Assembly: GCA_015179045.1 (NCBI GenBank)
Contig: WHUZ01000097.1
Location: forward strand, 1-64,000
Origin: Kalaharituber pfeilii
Lineage: Eukaryota; Ascomycota; Pezizomycetes; Pezizales; Pezizaceae
Direction of reading: 5' to 3'
DNA: 64,000 bases
The notes under the pieces were generated by a model that had not been told where the DNA came from, made no database searches, and saw only the letters and a program-made list of their open reading frames with translations. Made by a program: the position numbers and the translations under genes. This document shows positions 31,892 through 43,666 of the stretch, in pieces (position 1 is the first letter of the stretch; the number at the start of each line of letters is the position of its first letter).

Positions 31892-33011
31892 TCAACGGGT
31901 CTTCTTCCCCCTCCTTGCCCCGGGGGGCCTCCTGACCTGCTCCACCCCCCCAGGCCACCTCCGTTTCCACACCCTACACTCGTCTAGTACATGTCTAGTT
32001 GTCTCCTCCTCCCCACACCATCTGCATTCGGGGCCGTCCCCTTCCCCTACATGCCATCTCCATGCCCGTAACCTCTTTCGCCCCAAAAGTCCCGCCAAGC
32101 GTCCGGTCATGTGTCCAAGCCTCTTCAACAGTCTGTATGACATCTCCAGTCGGTTCCTCTCCCCCGCTCTCTCCCTCCTCCCTCCTTGTCTCAGTCCAGC
32201 CTCCGTCACCAGCTCCGGTTCGCACTGCAGTGCAGTGCCCACGCTTGCTGCCTCATCCGCCGTCTCGTTTCCAGGGATCCCCCTGTGCGCCTTCACCCAT
32301 AGCACCGGCGTGTCCCAGTCTCATCGCTCCATTCTTCTTTTCCACGCTTCCCTGAGCCGGTTCGTCGCTCCGTCATGGGTCGGATCACCCCCGGATGCAG
32401 ATGTCATTCTCCTAATCGCGTGTCTCGAATCAGTTATTATCAACAACTCCCCTTTTACTCTATCCATTGCCTCACTGATCGCGATTAATTCCGCGTCGTT
32501 CACTGTAGCGCTCTCTCCCAGGTATACCGACGTCGATCTGCCCCCCCAAAAGAAACTCGCCCCGGCTTTCTCCCTCCTCATGCTCCCATCTGTGTAGACC
32601 GGTGTCCACTCTCGTCCGTAACATTGTCTATGTGTCTCTCCCACTCCTCCCGCTCCTCGTCCCGTTGTAGCTTTGGTAGGATCGCCAGTGGTAGTTCCTG
32701 GCCGTGTGTCAATGAGCCCCTTAAGTATACCTTCTCCTCGTCCCCTTCTGTCAGTCTCTCTTCCGTGTCGAGACGAGACAACACATATTGACGAACTGCC
32801 GGGTGTGGAAACAGAAATACCCCCGAGGTATTGACGACCTCCGCCACCCAAAGACAGACAAGGACGAAGACAGAGACAAGCTGTGGGAATTAATGGATTG
32901 GACAGGGAGATAGGAAACAGGGCAATCTTCATTTTCTTCACTTTTCCTTATATACTCAATTTCATGTATTTAGCACCTCGCCATAGCCCAGAGGGCGGCA
33001 TGCGAGTAATG

Positions 33012-33049
<38 letters not shown>

Positions 33050-33420
33050 CTCTTCCGCGAACCACAGCGTTCTCGCCTCTACTCGGGTTGCCTCCCATCT
33101 CACGAACGTCTCTATGGACTCCAGGTTGGCCAGCCCATCTACCACGTCCCGCCTTGTTCCCCAGGGTGCATGCGTGATCCCTCTCGCCACCGTATACTGC
33201 CACTTCTCCAGCTCCCTCATCGTTTTCTCCCTCGGTGCTCCGTGGGCGTAATCATGCCACCCCCAGGCCCCCCACGTTGCAATGTTCCGCGCGACGCTGG
33301 TATATAACTGCAGCCGTTTCGCCGGTGCCATCCTGATGAGCCGTGCTACCGTGGCCCACGCCGCCTTTCCCAAGCTCAGCCGGTGGGTGTGATGCTCGTT
33401 GAACTTCAGCTCCGAGTCCA
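31892..33420 (-). pseudogene. LINE ORF2 fragment: post-RT region, RNase H, zinc motif
   Basis: Upstream part (33420-33058): LYTSVARNIATWGAWGW, ELEKWQYTVARGITHAPWGT, FVRWEATRVEARTLWFAEE. After the nested insertion RNase H follows: VYTDGSMRREKAGASFF, NDAELIAISEAMDRV, LLIITDSRHAIRRM, a frame change near 32310, then WVKAHRGIPGNETADEAASVG and the C-terminal CRWCGEEETTRHVLDECRVW. Ends at 31892. RT itself is missing by 5' truncation. The frame change and insertion make it dead. Confidence 0.8.
32766..33047 (+). mobile_element. 5'-truncated LINE 3' end, tail class A, nested (282 bp)
   Basis: Target duplication CTCTCTTCCG lies at 32756-32765 and 33048-33057 (10 bp). Encodes the ORF2 C-terminus from CRVWKQKYPRGIDDL to DWTGR stop, then 3' UTR, hairpin and about 30 A. 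Confidence 0.85.
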
Positions 33421-33656
33421 CCTTCATGTATGCACAGTGTATGCACTCAATATCTGATGTGCGCACTCAATATACTCATATGTTCAATATGCCCAATATC
33501 TCAGATGTGCGCTCAATATATTCTTAATACGCCCGATATACCCAATGTCTCCAGGGCGGTCAATTATCTGAGTCTGGCAATATCATAGCATGCCTAAGAT
33601 GCCCTCTTAGGACATTGCTCAATTGAGACGAAGTTGTCATGCCGCAATAGGAAATA

Positions 33657-34035
33657 ACAGGGATTAGTTCTTGGTAACCACCATGCAGTGATCGACCCGA
33701 ACCACAGAATGCTCTCGAACCGCCGCCATAGCTCTACATCATTCCACATCATTCTACAGCATTCTACAAGCACTCTTCTATGTCGCCATGTATGTTTCTA
33801 TTTCCATCTGTCTTCTTCTATGTCGTCATGTCCAAGTTCATGCAATACTCGTACCTGCTACTTCTATTCACTCTCTCTCGTCTATATATACAGGAATCGC
33901 GGCCACTCGGCGTAAGTACTGCTGGTTACGGCTCGCGCCGGATTGAACCCAGTCGCATTTGATACTAAATTGACACAGCTTGAGCCTAAGCTAATGGGCT
34001 GAAGTGCCAAGTAGTCCTGCAACCTGAGCTTAACT
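33657..34035. other. Intergenic, nothing recognised
   Basis: Contains short CATTCTACA repeats near 33740. A GGTTCAATCC box on the minus strand near 33935 is not part of a tRNA fold. Confidence 0.45.
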
Positions 34036-34838
34036 TAACAAGTATGACAGGTCTCTCTCGCCAGCATTGAAATTGATATATATGACAGGTCCGGCCAGAT
34101 GGCATGAGATATGGCAGAATGATTTGAATTTAATAGATATGGTAGGTCCGGCCCCACGGCCTCAGGTGAGGAAGAATGAGCTCAATTTTACAGGCAGAGC
34201 AGGCCCCACCTAGCGCCGTGAGATAAGGTAGAGTGAGCTGAATTTGACAGGCATGGAAGGCCCAACCCAATGGCGTGAGTAAGAGGACAGGTATGGGCGG
34301 CCTACAAGATGAGGCAGAATAAGCTGAGATTGGCACGTATAGCCGGCCTGACCTGACAGTGGGAGATCAGGCACAATGAGCTGACTTTGACAGGTATGGC
34401 GGGCCCAACCTGCCGACACGAGATGCGGCAGAATGAGCTGAACTTGACAGGTTTGGCAGGCCCTATTCGACGGCGTTAGATGAGTCAGAATGAGCCAAAT
34501 TTTCCACGAATTGCAGGCCCGGGCTGTCGGCACGAGGTGATGCAGAATGAGCTGAATCTGACACATATGGCCCACCAGAGCTGACGGTGCGAGATGCGGT
34601 AGAATGAGCTGAATTTGACAGGTATGGCCAGCCCGAGGCTACGGTGCAAATATGAGACGTATGGCAGCCCTGACCTGACGGCATGAGATGCGGTAGAGTG
34701 AGCTGAATTTGAGATGTATGGCAGGCCTGAGCCGAGTCATGAAAAGATGCGGAATGAGCTGACTTTGACAGGTGTGGTAGGGCCCACTCGATGGCGTGAG
34801 GTGAGGAAGAATAAGCTGAATTTGACAGGTATTGCAGG

Positions 34839-35407
34839 CAATGAATCCAACAGGCCAAGCCAGGCCAAGCCAGGCCAGGCCAACCGGAGGCTGGAGGGGC
34901 CTGCACCATGAAATTCTAGGCCTGGCCTGCCCTGATTGTTCAGGCCAGGCCGTGAGGGCCCCCTGGGCCGGGCCTCCAACAATCAGGCCAACCAGGCCGG
35001 TCCGAGCCCCATTCAGGCCGGTCCAGATCATTCAGGCCGGCCCAGGCTAACCAGGCCGGTCCAGACCATTCAAGCCGGTCCAGGCCAATCAGGCCGGTCC
35101 AGACCATTTAAATACTCAAACAATCTGGTAAATTCTGGTCTCAATTCACCTGGATAGCTGTGGAGTGATTCGTTTAATGACTTGAACCTGCCTGAATAGC
35201 CTGGACCGGCCTGGTTGGCCTGGTTGGCCTGGGCTGGCGTGAATGGTCTGGACCGGCCTGAATGGTCTGGACCGGCCTGAATGGCCTGGACTGGCCTGGT
35301 TGGCCTGATTCATATGGATCCGGCCGGGCTAGACCACTGAGAATACCGGCCTTGACCGGTCCAGGCGGTTTCAGTCCAATGCAGGTCACGGCCTGTTGGA
35401 TTCATTG
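34839..35407. mobile_element. hAT-like foldback element (569 bp) in the satellite
   Basis: Terminal inverted repeats CAATGAATCCAACAGGCC and GGCCTGTTGGATTCATTG (18 bp, exact). Target duplication ATTGCAGG lies at 34831-34838 and 35408-35415 (8 bp, as in hAT elements). The interior is built of a GGCCGGTCC-rich repeat of about 24 bp that runs in one direction to about 35110 and in the opposite direction from about 35195, so the whole element can fold on itself. No coding capacity. Confidence 0.8.
34860..35345. repeat. About 24-bp GGCC-rich repeat in inverted halves
   Basis: Units such as CAGGCCGGTCCAGACCATT are repeated on the left half and appear as AATGGTCTGGACCGGCCTG on the right half, with about 85 bp of unique AT-richer sequence between. 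Confidence 0.75.
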
Positions 35408-35621
35408 ATTGCAGGCCCAACGTGATGGCGTACAATGAGCTGAATTTGACAGATATGGCAGGTCCGAGTCGAGGGCGTGAGGTGAGGTAGATTGAGCTCA
35501 ATTTCAGACGAATTGCATGCCCGACTTGACGGCATGAGCTGCATTTGACACGTATAGCTGATCCGACTCGATGGTGCAAGATGAGGTAAAATGAGCTGAA
35601 TTTGACAGGCATGGCCGGCCC

Positions 35622-35825
35622 TAGCCATTTCAGCAGCCATATCGGTAGCCATTTCAGCAGCCATTTCAGCAGCCATTGAAGTAGCCATTGAAGTAGCCAT
35701 TTCAGCGGCAATTTCAGGTGCCATTTCATCAGCCATTTCGGTAGCCGTTTCAGCAGCCCTTCCAGCGGCTATTTCAGCAGCCATTTCGGCAGCCATTTCG
35801 GTAGCCATTTCAGTAGCCCTTTGGC
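35622..35825. repeat. 12-bp repeat (CCATTTCAGCAG type)
   Basis: About 16 copies of a 12-bp unit inside the 57-bp satellite. A decayed T/A-rich version is found at 36470-36575 (ATTTTAGTAGCT type), with C-to-T changes. Confidence 0.75.
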
Positions 35826-36469
35826 ATGTGATACGTAGTGGCAGTTCCGACCCAACGGTACGGGATGAGGTGCAATGAGCTAAATTTGACAGGAAGAGGA
35901 GGTACGGCCTGACAGCGAGAGATGAGGTGAATTTGACATATATGGCTGGCACGATCTGACGGCACGGGGTGATGCAGGATGAGCTGAATTTGACTTGTAT
36001 AGCTGGCCTGACCTGACGGCGCGAGATCAGGCACAATGAGGCGAATTTGACTGTATGGCAGGCACGACCGGACGGTAGGAGATTATGCAGAATGAGCACA
36101 ATTTGACAGGTTTGGTAGGCCCTACCTGACGGTAAAAGAGCAGGCAGACTGAGCTGAACTTGACAGGTTTGGCAGGCCCTATTGGATAGCATGAGATGAG
36201 TCAGAATGAGTTGAATTTCACATGAATTACAGACCTGAGCTGACAGTACAAGATGATACAGAATGAGCTGAATTTGATAGATGTGGCAGCTCCGACACAG
36301 AAGCATAAGATGAGGTAGAAGGAGCTTAATTTGACAGGTATGGCAGATTCGACCTGCTGGTATGAGATGAGATAGAAGAAGATGAATTTGACAGGTATAG
36401 CAGGTACAGCCCAATGGCATAAGATGAGGTAAAGTTGACAGGTATGGCCAGCCTGACCTAAGAGACTTA

Positions 36470-36580
36470 GTAGTTATTTTAGTAGCTATTTTGATAGCTA
36501 TTTTAGTAGCAATTTCAGTAGCAATTTCAGTAGCTATTGAAGTAGCTATTATAGCAGCAATTTTAGCAGTCATTTCCATA
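36470..36580. repeat. Decayed copy of the 12-bp repeat
   Basis: ATTTTAGTAGCT/ATTTCAGTAGCA units mark the border between the satellite and the AT-rich block. Differences from 35622-35825 are mostly C to T. Confidence 0.65.
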
Positions 36581-37630
36581 TATCTTTATAACTTCCTTAA
36601 ACTATATATAAGACTATATGACTAAGTCTATATCTCGACTCATAGAACAGCTAGTATTACAGGTATACTTATTCTCATACTATAATACTATCTTATTTAA
36701 GTATTGTCAAAAGATACTACTAACTATAAGACATAATAGTCAAGTGTTTAATTAATCTAATACTGGTTAGACTAATAGTAATGGAGCTTTCTTAGTTAAG
36801 AAGTAAGTAGCTACTAAGGTTAACAATCTTAATTACTAACTCTTTTGATAGTTCCTATGATACTAATTCTCTACTTATACAATAACCTTTTTTTATCTTT
36901 CTGTTTATATTAGTTTTTATATAGCAACTAGAGTTATAATAAGATTTTTAGATATAGGCTTATATTAGTAGTTTCAAGTTCTTATATTTACTATTTATAA
37001 TTTGTTGTAAGAGTTAATCAAAAAGAAAGAATTCTACTTAAGATTTTTTAGAGTCTGACTTGATTCTTAGAATCTATTCAGGCTAAATTTATTAATAGCT
37101 TTATAGAATTATATTTTGTATAAATAGAAACCTGACCTACTAGAGTTAGAAAAGCAAGAATCTAAAACTTAACTTTAATAAATATAAAGCTTTCTTACTA
37201 CCTTAACTACTTTATTTTCTATGACATATATTTAATTATATTTTATGATGTACTTAGTTATTTAATAAATAGCTTATTCTTAATATACTCTATAATACTA
37301 TATTTATTAAGTATTATTTCACTTTCTTAGAAAATATAACTATAAGGTCTAGATATAATCTTTTAGAACTTATAAGATTTCTAAGTACTAGTAATAAGCT
37401 AGTTGTCTATTAGTTAACTAAAGAGGTAAAATCTAAATATAGAGGTGAGCCAGCTCAGTTGGTACTTACTATGACTTCTATATTAGGATTGAGAGTACAA
37501 GTCTTACTACTAATAGCTCTGTATCAAAGATTTATATAAGCTAGAATAGATTAAAGCTTGATAGAATAGATTAAACTTTCTAGTTTTAAAAAGATAAAAA
37601 AATCTTGTTCTTCTATTTCTATACTATAAG
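36581..37630. other. AT-rich, CpG-free decayed sequence
   Basis: Very TA-rich sequence with essentially no CpG and no frame of note, the appearance of RIP- or methylation-eroded repeats. It is the insertion target of Gypsy element 1 (duplication ATAAG at 37626-37630 and 43601-43605). Confidence 0.6.
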
Positions 37631-38367
37631 TGTTACGGCTAAGGTGGAAACTTGCCTACCACTGTGGCAAGGGGCAAGGGTTCCACTACTAATTAGCTGC
37701 CACGGCTAAAGGTGAAGACTTACCCGCCAAGGGGAAAACGCTGACCCTGCAATCGAACATAAGACCAACGCTGATTGACCGGACTGATCACCCGTTAGGC
37801 TTGGCTGTTGATTCTCGCATCATTTCGATAGGGCAGTACTACGGAAGGGTGTGTCATCCGGAATGCAGCTTGATGCATACACTCGAGTTACGGAAGCTTT
37901 ATTTATATACGCACATGCATTAGTACATTCGTTATCTTTGTCCCGTACTATTTTTGCATGTTTTCGTTACGTATGCCTATTACCACGGTATTGGCATTGA
38001 TAAGGAATCGCCGCGTTGCCAGCCAATTATTCATTTGTTGACTACTCATGTATGGCTGCGCTGAAGTCTATATAAGCGCCGGCTGGCGATAGCATAGTTA
38101 GAAGAATCAAGACACAAGCGGTGTCCTAAGTCCTCTATAACTCTGAACCTATCGTTCCATCATTACGCCCGTGAATCGCTCCGCTCCGCTGCGTGCTACC
38201 CGCCGAGTAGCTGCCCTTCCGGTCCGCCGTATACACCTCCGTAGCCATTCCGACCCGCCGTATTCACACTTCCGGGACGACGCCGGCACCGCCGTGTTCC
38301 CCACCGTAGCCGTAACATCCGGTCCCTTCCAGCGCCCACCGGAGCCGAGCACCTCACGCCCGTAACA
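37631..38367 (+). repeat. 5' LTR of Gypsy element 1
   Basis: TGTTACGGCT...GCCCGTAACA, 737 bp. TATA box TATATAA at 38069-38075. About 48 nt downstream is AGCGGTGT (38117-38124) within GACACAAGCGGTGTC. Confidence 0.9.
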
Positions 38368-38378
38368 TTACACCGCTC
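38368..38378 (+). promoter_or_regulatory. Putative self-priming site of Gypsy element 1
   Basis: TTACACCGCTC follows the LTR directly. ACACCGCT (38370-38377) is the reverse complement of AGCGGTGT in the LTR leader. It does not start with TGG as tRNA-primed sites usually do. Confidence 0.55.
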
Positions 38379-38404
38379 CTCTTTCACCTACCACCCCGCC
38401 TCCA

Positions 38405-41400
38405 CAATGTCGGCACCGGAAGGCTCATCCGCTGCCTCCTCTTCCTCAAGGACCTCTCCCCGGAGATGTCGCCAACCTCCGTGACGAGCAAGCGTCTCAA
38501 GGTAATGTATCCACCCCTCTCTCTCAGAGCCAGCAAGAACGGCAAAAACCCGATAACCCACGTTGCCTAGCTACGGGCAAATATGCGTGGTCAAATATTG
38601 CAGCAGCTAGCATTCCAGCCAGAACCGACTCCGCAACGACGACAGCCACCGCAGCCTCCTTGGCCTACCCAGGTCCGAAAGGCTCTCCTCCGAAGCATTC
38701 CCTCCGCCGGGTACTGATGGTGCGGTTTCCTCCGCAACCTGCAAATGTTCCCCGACCCGAGTCGGCAAATCGCACAGCGCACTAAAGCCTGATCCCGGAG
38801 GACCTCCTCCGCCGGGTATTGATGGTGCGGGTACTCCTCCTCCTCGTGCCCCGCCTTGCGGTTCTCGTCGAGTACGAGACCCTACGCCTCTTCGTTTTCC
38901 CCACGAGCCAAGCACTGCCGTGGGACATTTCTCTCCTCCGCCTCCTGCGAAAATTCCCCCCTTCAGAAAAGTTTGACGGGGATGAAAAAAAAGCTTGACA
39001 ATTTTCTTCCTGGTCCAACGATGGATCAGGAGTTCGTGAATCACTGCCGACGACGAAACCTCTCGTTTGGAGGGCCCTGCCCTCACATTTTCCGTCGGAA
39101 CCCCTCAGCGTTATATGCCACAGCTCTCACCCTACTGCGTATGACCTTCCAGGACTCCTCAGCCATTGCTGAGGCTGCTCGAAACATTCGGACGCAAGCA
39201 GTAGGGTAGGATGCAGGATTTCTCAACTGAAATCGACGAAGTATTAGTACAATGACGTGGCAAAGACCCCCGACCCTGTCCTCATTTCCGACGTCTCCGC
39301 CAGCATTCGGAAGATGTCCGGAACCTTCTAGCGGGTCATTTTGAGTATCGAAGTTATTAGAACCAATGGAAGTTTCCATTGCCGACGCCCTAGGAAAGCC
39401 TGGGGATAAGCGCTTCACTCCCTCCACCACTAAGACAAACATCACCTCCGTCAGCAGCAGCTCTACGATACAGCCACCTCCACCTCCGAAGAACAAGAAG
39501 AGCGATGACATACCTGAAGAACTGATTCAGAAGAAAGGCAACCGATGCATCAGGTACAAGATGACGTCATGCTGCGAAAAGAAGTGGTGGAAACCCAACC
39601 GAAGCCAAAGAAGGAAGACAAAGGGGAAGTAAAACGCCCCGGAGTCACGAATCCACTCTCTCGACTAGCCCAAAGAAGACGAAGACAGATTCTGGCCACC
39701 TCATAGGCCGTCGACGGATCCGAGAGGATCACTGAACTGTCTAACTTGGAGTGGATGGGGACCCTGCTCAGCGTGTAGGACTCCCCGTCACAGCGACCTC
39801 CTCAGTTGCGAGGTAAAATTCAAAACTGGGAAGACCGTTAGGGCTATTGTGGACCGTGCGGCCCCTGCGCCGATTGTTTCCTTGGCAGACTGGGTAAGGA
39901 GTTGAAGATGAGGTCACAAGCAAGACCCGCGATGATCAAGATTCTTGAGAATCCTTCGTTTTCGTTTTTTGCTTTCGTTTTCGTTTTCTGGCGTCCCGGT
40001 TCCCGATTCTGTTTCCTCCGCTTGGGATTATGTGCCTTCTATTGGCATTCCGGGAAAATCTGATAAGGCATTCGTTGTTTTTATGTCGCCTTCTGTTTTG
40101 AACTCCCGCCAGACGGTTAAGGAATTTGTTTTCGATTTTGACGCCAAAGTTATGGATATCGGCGGATGCATCATTAATTGTGTCCGAAGTCAATGGCGTT
40201 CCGGGAAAGTCTGATAAGTCTCTGTTGACTTTGTTTCGTCTTTTGTTCTGAACTCCCGCCAGACGGGTAAGGAATTTGTCTTCGATCTTGACGCCGAAAT
40301 TATGGATATCGGCGGATGCATCATTGTGTCCGAGTCAATGGCGTCCTGAAGCATAGCATGTTTGTTGCACTCGTGTTGAGTTGCTTTCTGTTTTTCTGAT
40401 GATACCCTTGAAGAGGGTGATATTTCGTTGATTGATGCACGCGAGCACTAGCACTCGCGATATGTTAATGTTTTTTCTGAGGAACAGGTATGCCGCTTAC
40501 CTCCTCACCAAAGCTGGGATCATGAAATCCCTTTCGAGAATTTTGATGCGAAGCCTCCCCATGGTCCAGTGTACCTGGAAAGAAGATGAGGCTCCTTAGA
40601 GGTATATCGTCGAACACCTACCAGCAGGGAAGATACGAAGGTCAAGGTCAAAAGCAGCTTCACCGATTTTTTTCGGAAGATAGATGGGTCCCTCCGACCG
40701 TGCGTTGATTATAAGGGCACTAAACGAACTCACCACTCCGAACAAACACCCTCTGCCCTTAACGTCGGAACTCCTCAAAAAGACCCAAAGCGGTAAATGG
40801 GTTACCAAACTCGATCTCGATAACGGCAACAACCCCATGTGAATTAAGTCAGGCGACGAACGGCGGCTGTCAAACACAGCCAACGGCTTATTCGAAGTAC
40901 CCAGTCATACCTCTCGGACTCATCACACCTGCTTCCTTCGAAGAGATGATGGATGAGATCCCCACTTGCATCGGTAGAGTTGTTCGGTACCTGGACTCTT
41001 AATCAATGAAGGCAAGTCCGAACGAGACCATAAAAGGATAGTGGAAAAGTGCTTGCCAGGATTGAGCAAACATGGGCTCGCGGTGCGAGTTCCATGTGCA
41101 CGAAACCATGTTCCTTGGTCATTTTATTGTTGGCCTCGAGATTAAGATGCACCCGTTCAAACTCTCTACCATTCGCGACTGGCCACAGCCGATAAAAGAA
41201 GGTGCAAGCCTTTCTAGGCTTTGCAAACTGCTGCCGCCGATTCGTCCTCAACTACTACCGCCGACTTAATTTACTCCGCTACAACCCGACCGCTTACAAG
41301 CCTTGACCGGAGACATACCCTTTCTTTGGGGGGCGCAGAGCAGCAAGCTGCTTTTACGGAACTCCAAGACAAGTTCATCAGTGCCCCCATACTGCGACAG

Positions 41401-42535
41401 TTCGATCGATCCCTGCCGACGATTATGAAACCGACCGCTCAGACCAGGCACTCGCTGGCGTCTTGAGCTTAAGAATGACGTTACCACCCGTCACCCCTGC
41501 GAGTACCACTCCCGAATACTGACCCCTGCCGAACGAAACTACCTCTATCCACGATAACGAACTCTTGGCAATCCTTGATTGTACAAATAGAGGATAGAGC
41601 TATTTGGAATTAAGTTCACCGTCTTCACTAACCACCACGCACTTCACCACCAAACAACGCCTTAACAGCCGACAAGCCAACGGGAGCCGACTTTCCGAAT
41701 TCGATTACGAAAGCCTAACGGCAAAACAGACGCTCCCTCTCGAACTAGTGAAGTGGAAAGACGTGTGAACTAATATCCCTGGGGTCAACGGTGACAAATG
41801 GGTGAGGAACGATGACGGGTCCTAGGTACCCGAACCAGTATTGACTGGAAGTGATAGTGATGATGCCACGACAGTAACGTGGCTCGACACTGGGGTGTGC
41901 ATCGGGCTCCTCTCTCGGAACTTCTACTGGGACGGCTGGAAAGACCAAGTAGCCGATTATGTCGCCGGTTGTGCAGCCTGCTTGAAGGCCAAAGCCGACC
42001 GACATCTGAGGCAAACTAGACTTATGCCAATGCCTACTGGTACGAAGCCTTGGGAGGAGATAGCTATGGACTTTGTTGGAGAACTACCAAGGGCTTTAAC
42101 GCTATTTCAGTTGTCACAAACCGGTTCACCGAAATGCAGCGCTGCACTATACACCGGTAAAAAACACTTTGACAACTCGAGACGTCGCCAACGCCTTCAA
42201 TGACGTCCTCAGGCAATTTGGTCTACCCCGCCACATCACCTCTAAATGTGGACCACAATTCGCCTCAGCCCTTCGAAAAGACATTACAGAACTCCAACTC
42301 TGTACCACTTACCACCCCCAGACCGACAGAGTCTCTGACGCACAACGTCTGGTATTGCAGAGAGTGTGTAATACAGACTCCCAAACAGTATCTCGACATC
42401 TTCCATGACCGAACTATGGCAGAGATGACGAGACTTGGGAAACGGTTGAGAATCTTCGTAGATCGTTGGAATCTGTCAGAGAGTTCCACGATCAACATCC
42501 GAGGAAGCCTTCGGGACCCTACGGTCCAATAATGC
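38405..42535 (+). pseudogene. Gag-Pol remnants of Gypsy element 1
   Basis: Fragments in changing frames. Gag-like Ser/Pro-rich pieces lie near 38407-39630. RT pieces include LDLDNGN (near 40810), a decayed PLGL block (about 40890-40985), FLGHFIVGLEIKMHP (about 41110) and AFTELQDKFISAPILRQFD (about 41340-41405). Integrase pieces follow: VAGCAACLKAKADRHLR with PWEEIAMDFVGELP (41960-42090), then TSKCGPQFAS and YHPQTDR (42240-42340). A 150-bp tandem duplication (about 40041-40345) lies between gag and RT. No frame longer than about 160 codons survives. Confidence 0.75.
40041..40345 (+). repeat. 150-bp tandem duplication in Gypsy element 1
   Basis: AACTCCCGCCAGACGG recurs at 40101 and 40251, and the flanking GATATCGGCGGATGCATCAT blocks keep the same spacing. 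The copies differ by a few substitutions and small indels. Confidence 0.75.
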
Positions 42536-42863
42536 ATTGATGGCTCATGGGACAGAGCATATCGCACAAATGGGAATTCTGTGCTGCCATGCTACTCGGA
42601 TGGTTCGTTGACGTGAGTACCTTTTCCTTACGAAGACTTTTTCCCACTGGGTTTTGTCTTCGGGAAGGTTTTTAACGGCTCACTGATGATGAGTGAAAGA
42701 CACACCAGTCTCACCATCGGCCACGGGCAACTGCGGTTCAGCTCGTGTGTTACCTCGCGTATAAGGTACGCCGATAGCCAAAGTATGAGACCCACAATCC
42801 CAATTAGTTCGGTTTTCTGTTGGTGATTGTTACTCGGGACGAGTACCCTAAACGGGGGGGTAA

Positions 42864-43600
42864 TGTTACGGCTAAGGTGGAAACTTGCCTACCACTGTGG
42901 CAAGGGGCAAGGGTTCCACTACTAATTAGCTGCCACGGCTAAAGGTGAAGACTTACCCGCCAAGGGGAAAACGCTGACCCTGCAATCGAACATAAGACCA
43001 ACGCTGATTGACCGGACTGATCACCCGTTAGGCTTGGCTGTTGATTCTCGCATCATTTCGATAGGGCAGTACTACGGAAGGGTGTGTCATCCGGAATGCA
43101 GCTTGATGCATACACTCGAGTTACGGAAGCTTTATTTATATACGCACATGCATTAGTACATTCGTTATCTTTGTCCCGTACTATTTTTGCATGTTTTCGT
43201 TACGTATGCCTATTACCACGGTATTGGCATTGATAAGGAATCGCCGCGTTGCCAGCCAATTATTCATTTGTTGACTACTCATGTATGGCTGCGCTGAAGT
43301 CTATATAAGCGCCGGCTGGCGATAGCATAGTTAGAAGAATCAAGACACAAGCGGTGTCCTAAGTCCTCTATAACTCTGAACCTATCGTTCCATCATTACG
43401 CCCGTGAATCGCTCCGCTCCGCTGCGTGCTACCCGCCGAGTAGCTGCCCTTCCGGTCCGCCGTATACACCTCCGTAGCCATTCCGACCCGCCGTATTCAC
43501 ACTTCCGGGACGACGCCGGCACCGCCGTGTTCCCCACCGTAGCCGTAACATCCGGTCCCTTCCAGCGCCCACCGGAGCCGAGCACCTCACGCCCGTAACA
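42864..43600 (+). repeat. 3' LTR of Gypsy element 1
   Basis: 737 bp, no difference from the 5' LTR was seen on visual comparison. Confidence 0.9.
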
Positions 43601-43666
43601 ATAAGCAGTAGCTTCTAGGTACATAAACTTACAAATAGCTTACTTTTTATAAGAAGCATAGGAACT

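Larger units (their letters stand above)
31725..33423 (-). mobile_element. 5'-truncated LINE, tail class A
   Basis: Flanks TCATGTATGAACAG (31711-31724) and TCATGTATGCACAG (33424-33437) agree at 13 of 14. T-runs, hairpin in the ATCGC/GCGAT form (31758-31788), 3' UTR, then ORF2 from RNase H back to the post-RT region. Carries a nested plus-strand LINE fragment at 32766-33047. Confidence 0.83.
31428..33656. repeat. Large inverted repeat (foldback), split by a LINE
   Basis: The left arm from 31432 (CAATTGAGCAATGTCCTAAG AGGGCATC...) and the right arm ending about 33633 are inverted copies. I count 4 mismatches over the first 68 bp, and similarity continues for roughly 200 bp with GGGCATATCGGGCGTATTAA present on both arms. 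Before the LINE at 31725-33423 entered, the two arms would have formed a palindrome of about 500 bp. No ends with a target duplication were identified. Confidence 0.75.
34040..36470 (+). repeat. 57-bp satellite array
   Basis: Tandem units of 57 bp built as GACAGGTATGGCAGGCCCGA then CCTGACGGCGCGAGATGAGG then CAGAATGAGCTGAATTT. Units at 34397-34453 and 34454-34510 are each 57 bp. Because 57 is 19 codons, long frames appear on the minus strand (for example 35386-36579). Interrupted by a foldback element (34839-35407) and a 12-bp repeat block (35622-35825). Divergence between units is moderate. Confidence 0.88.
37631..43600 (+). mobile_element. Gypsy element 1: matched LTRs, dead interior
   Basis: Two LTRs of 737 bp (37631-38367 and 42864-43600) with no difference seen by eye. 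Target duplication ATAAG lies at 37626-37630 and 43601-43605. The interior is about 4.5 kb and ends in a purine tract (AAACGGGGGGGTAA) before the 3' LTR. Coding remnants are full of stops, so with matched LTRs this copy was most likely mobilised in trans by a related active element. Confidence 0.9.

Noticed and set aside
33905..33970. A GGTTCAATCC box that could be the T-arm of a tRNA on the minus strand
   Set aside because: The T-stem does not pair and no acceptor or anticodon arm is found around it.
30380..36470. CRISPR-like spaced repeats
   Set aside because: Units are contiguous, diverged and without unique spacers; the genome is eukaryotic.
35386..36579. A 397-codon minus-strand open frame
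   Set aside because: It is the 57-bp (19-codon) satellite read through; no domain, and the frame follows repeat periodicity.
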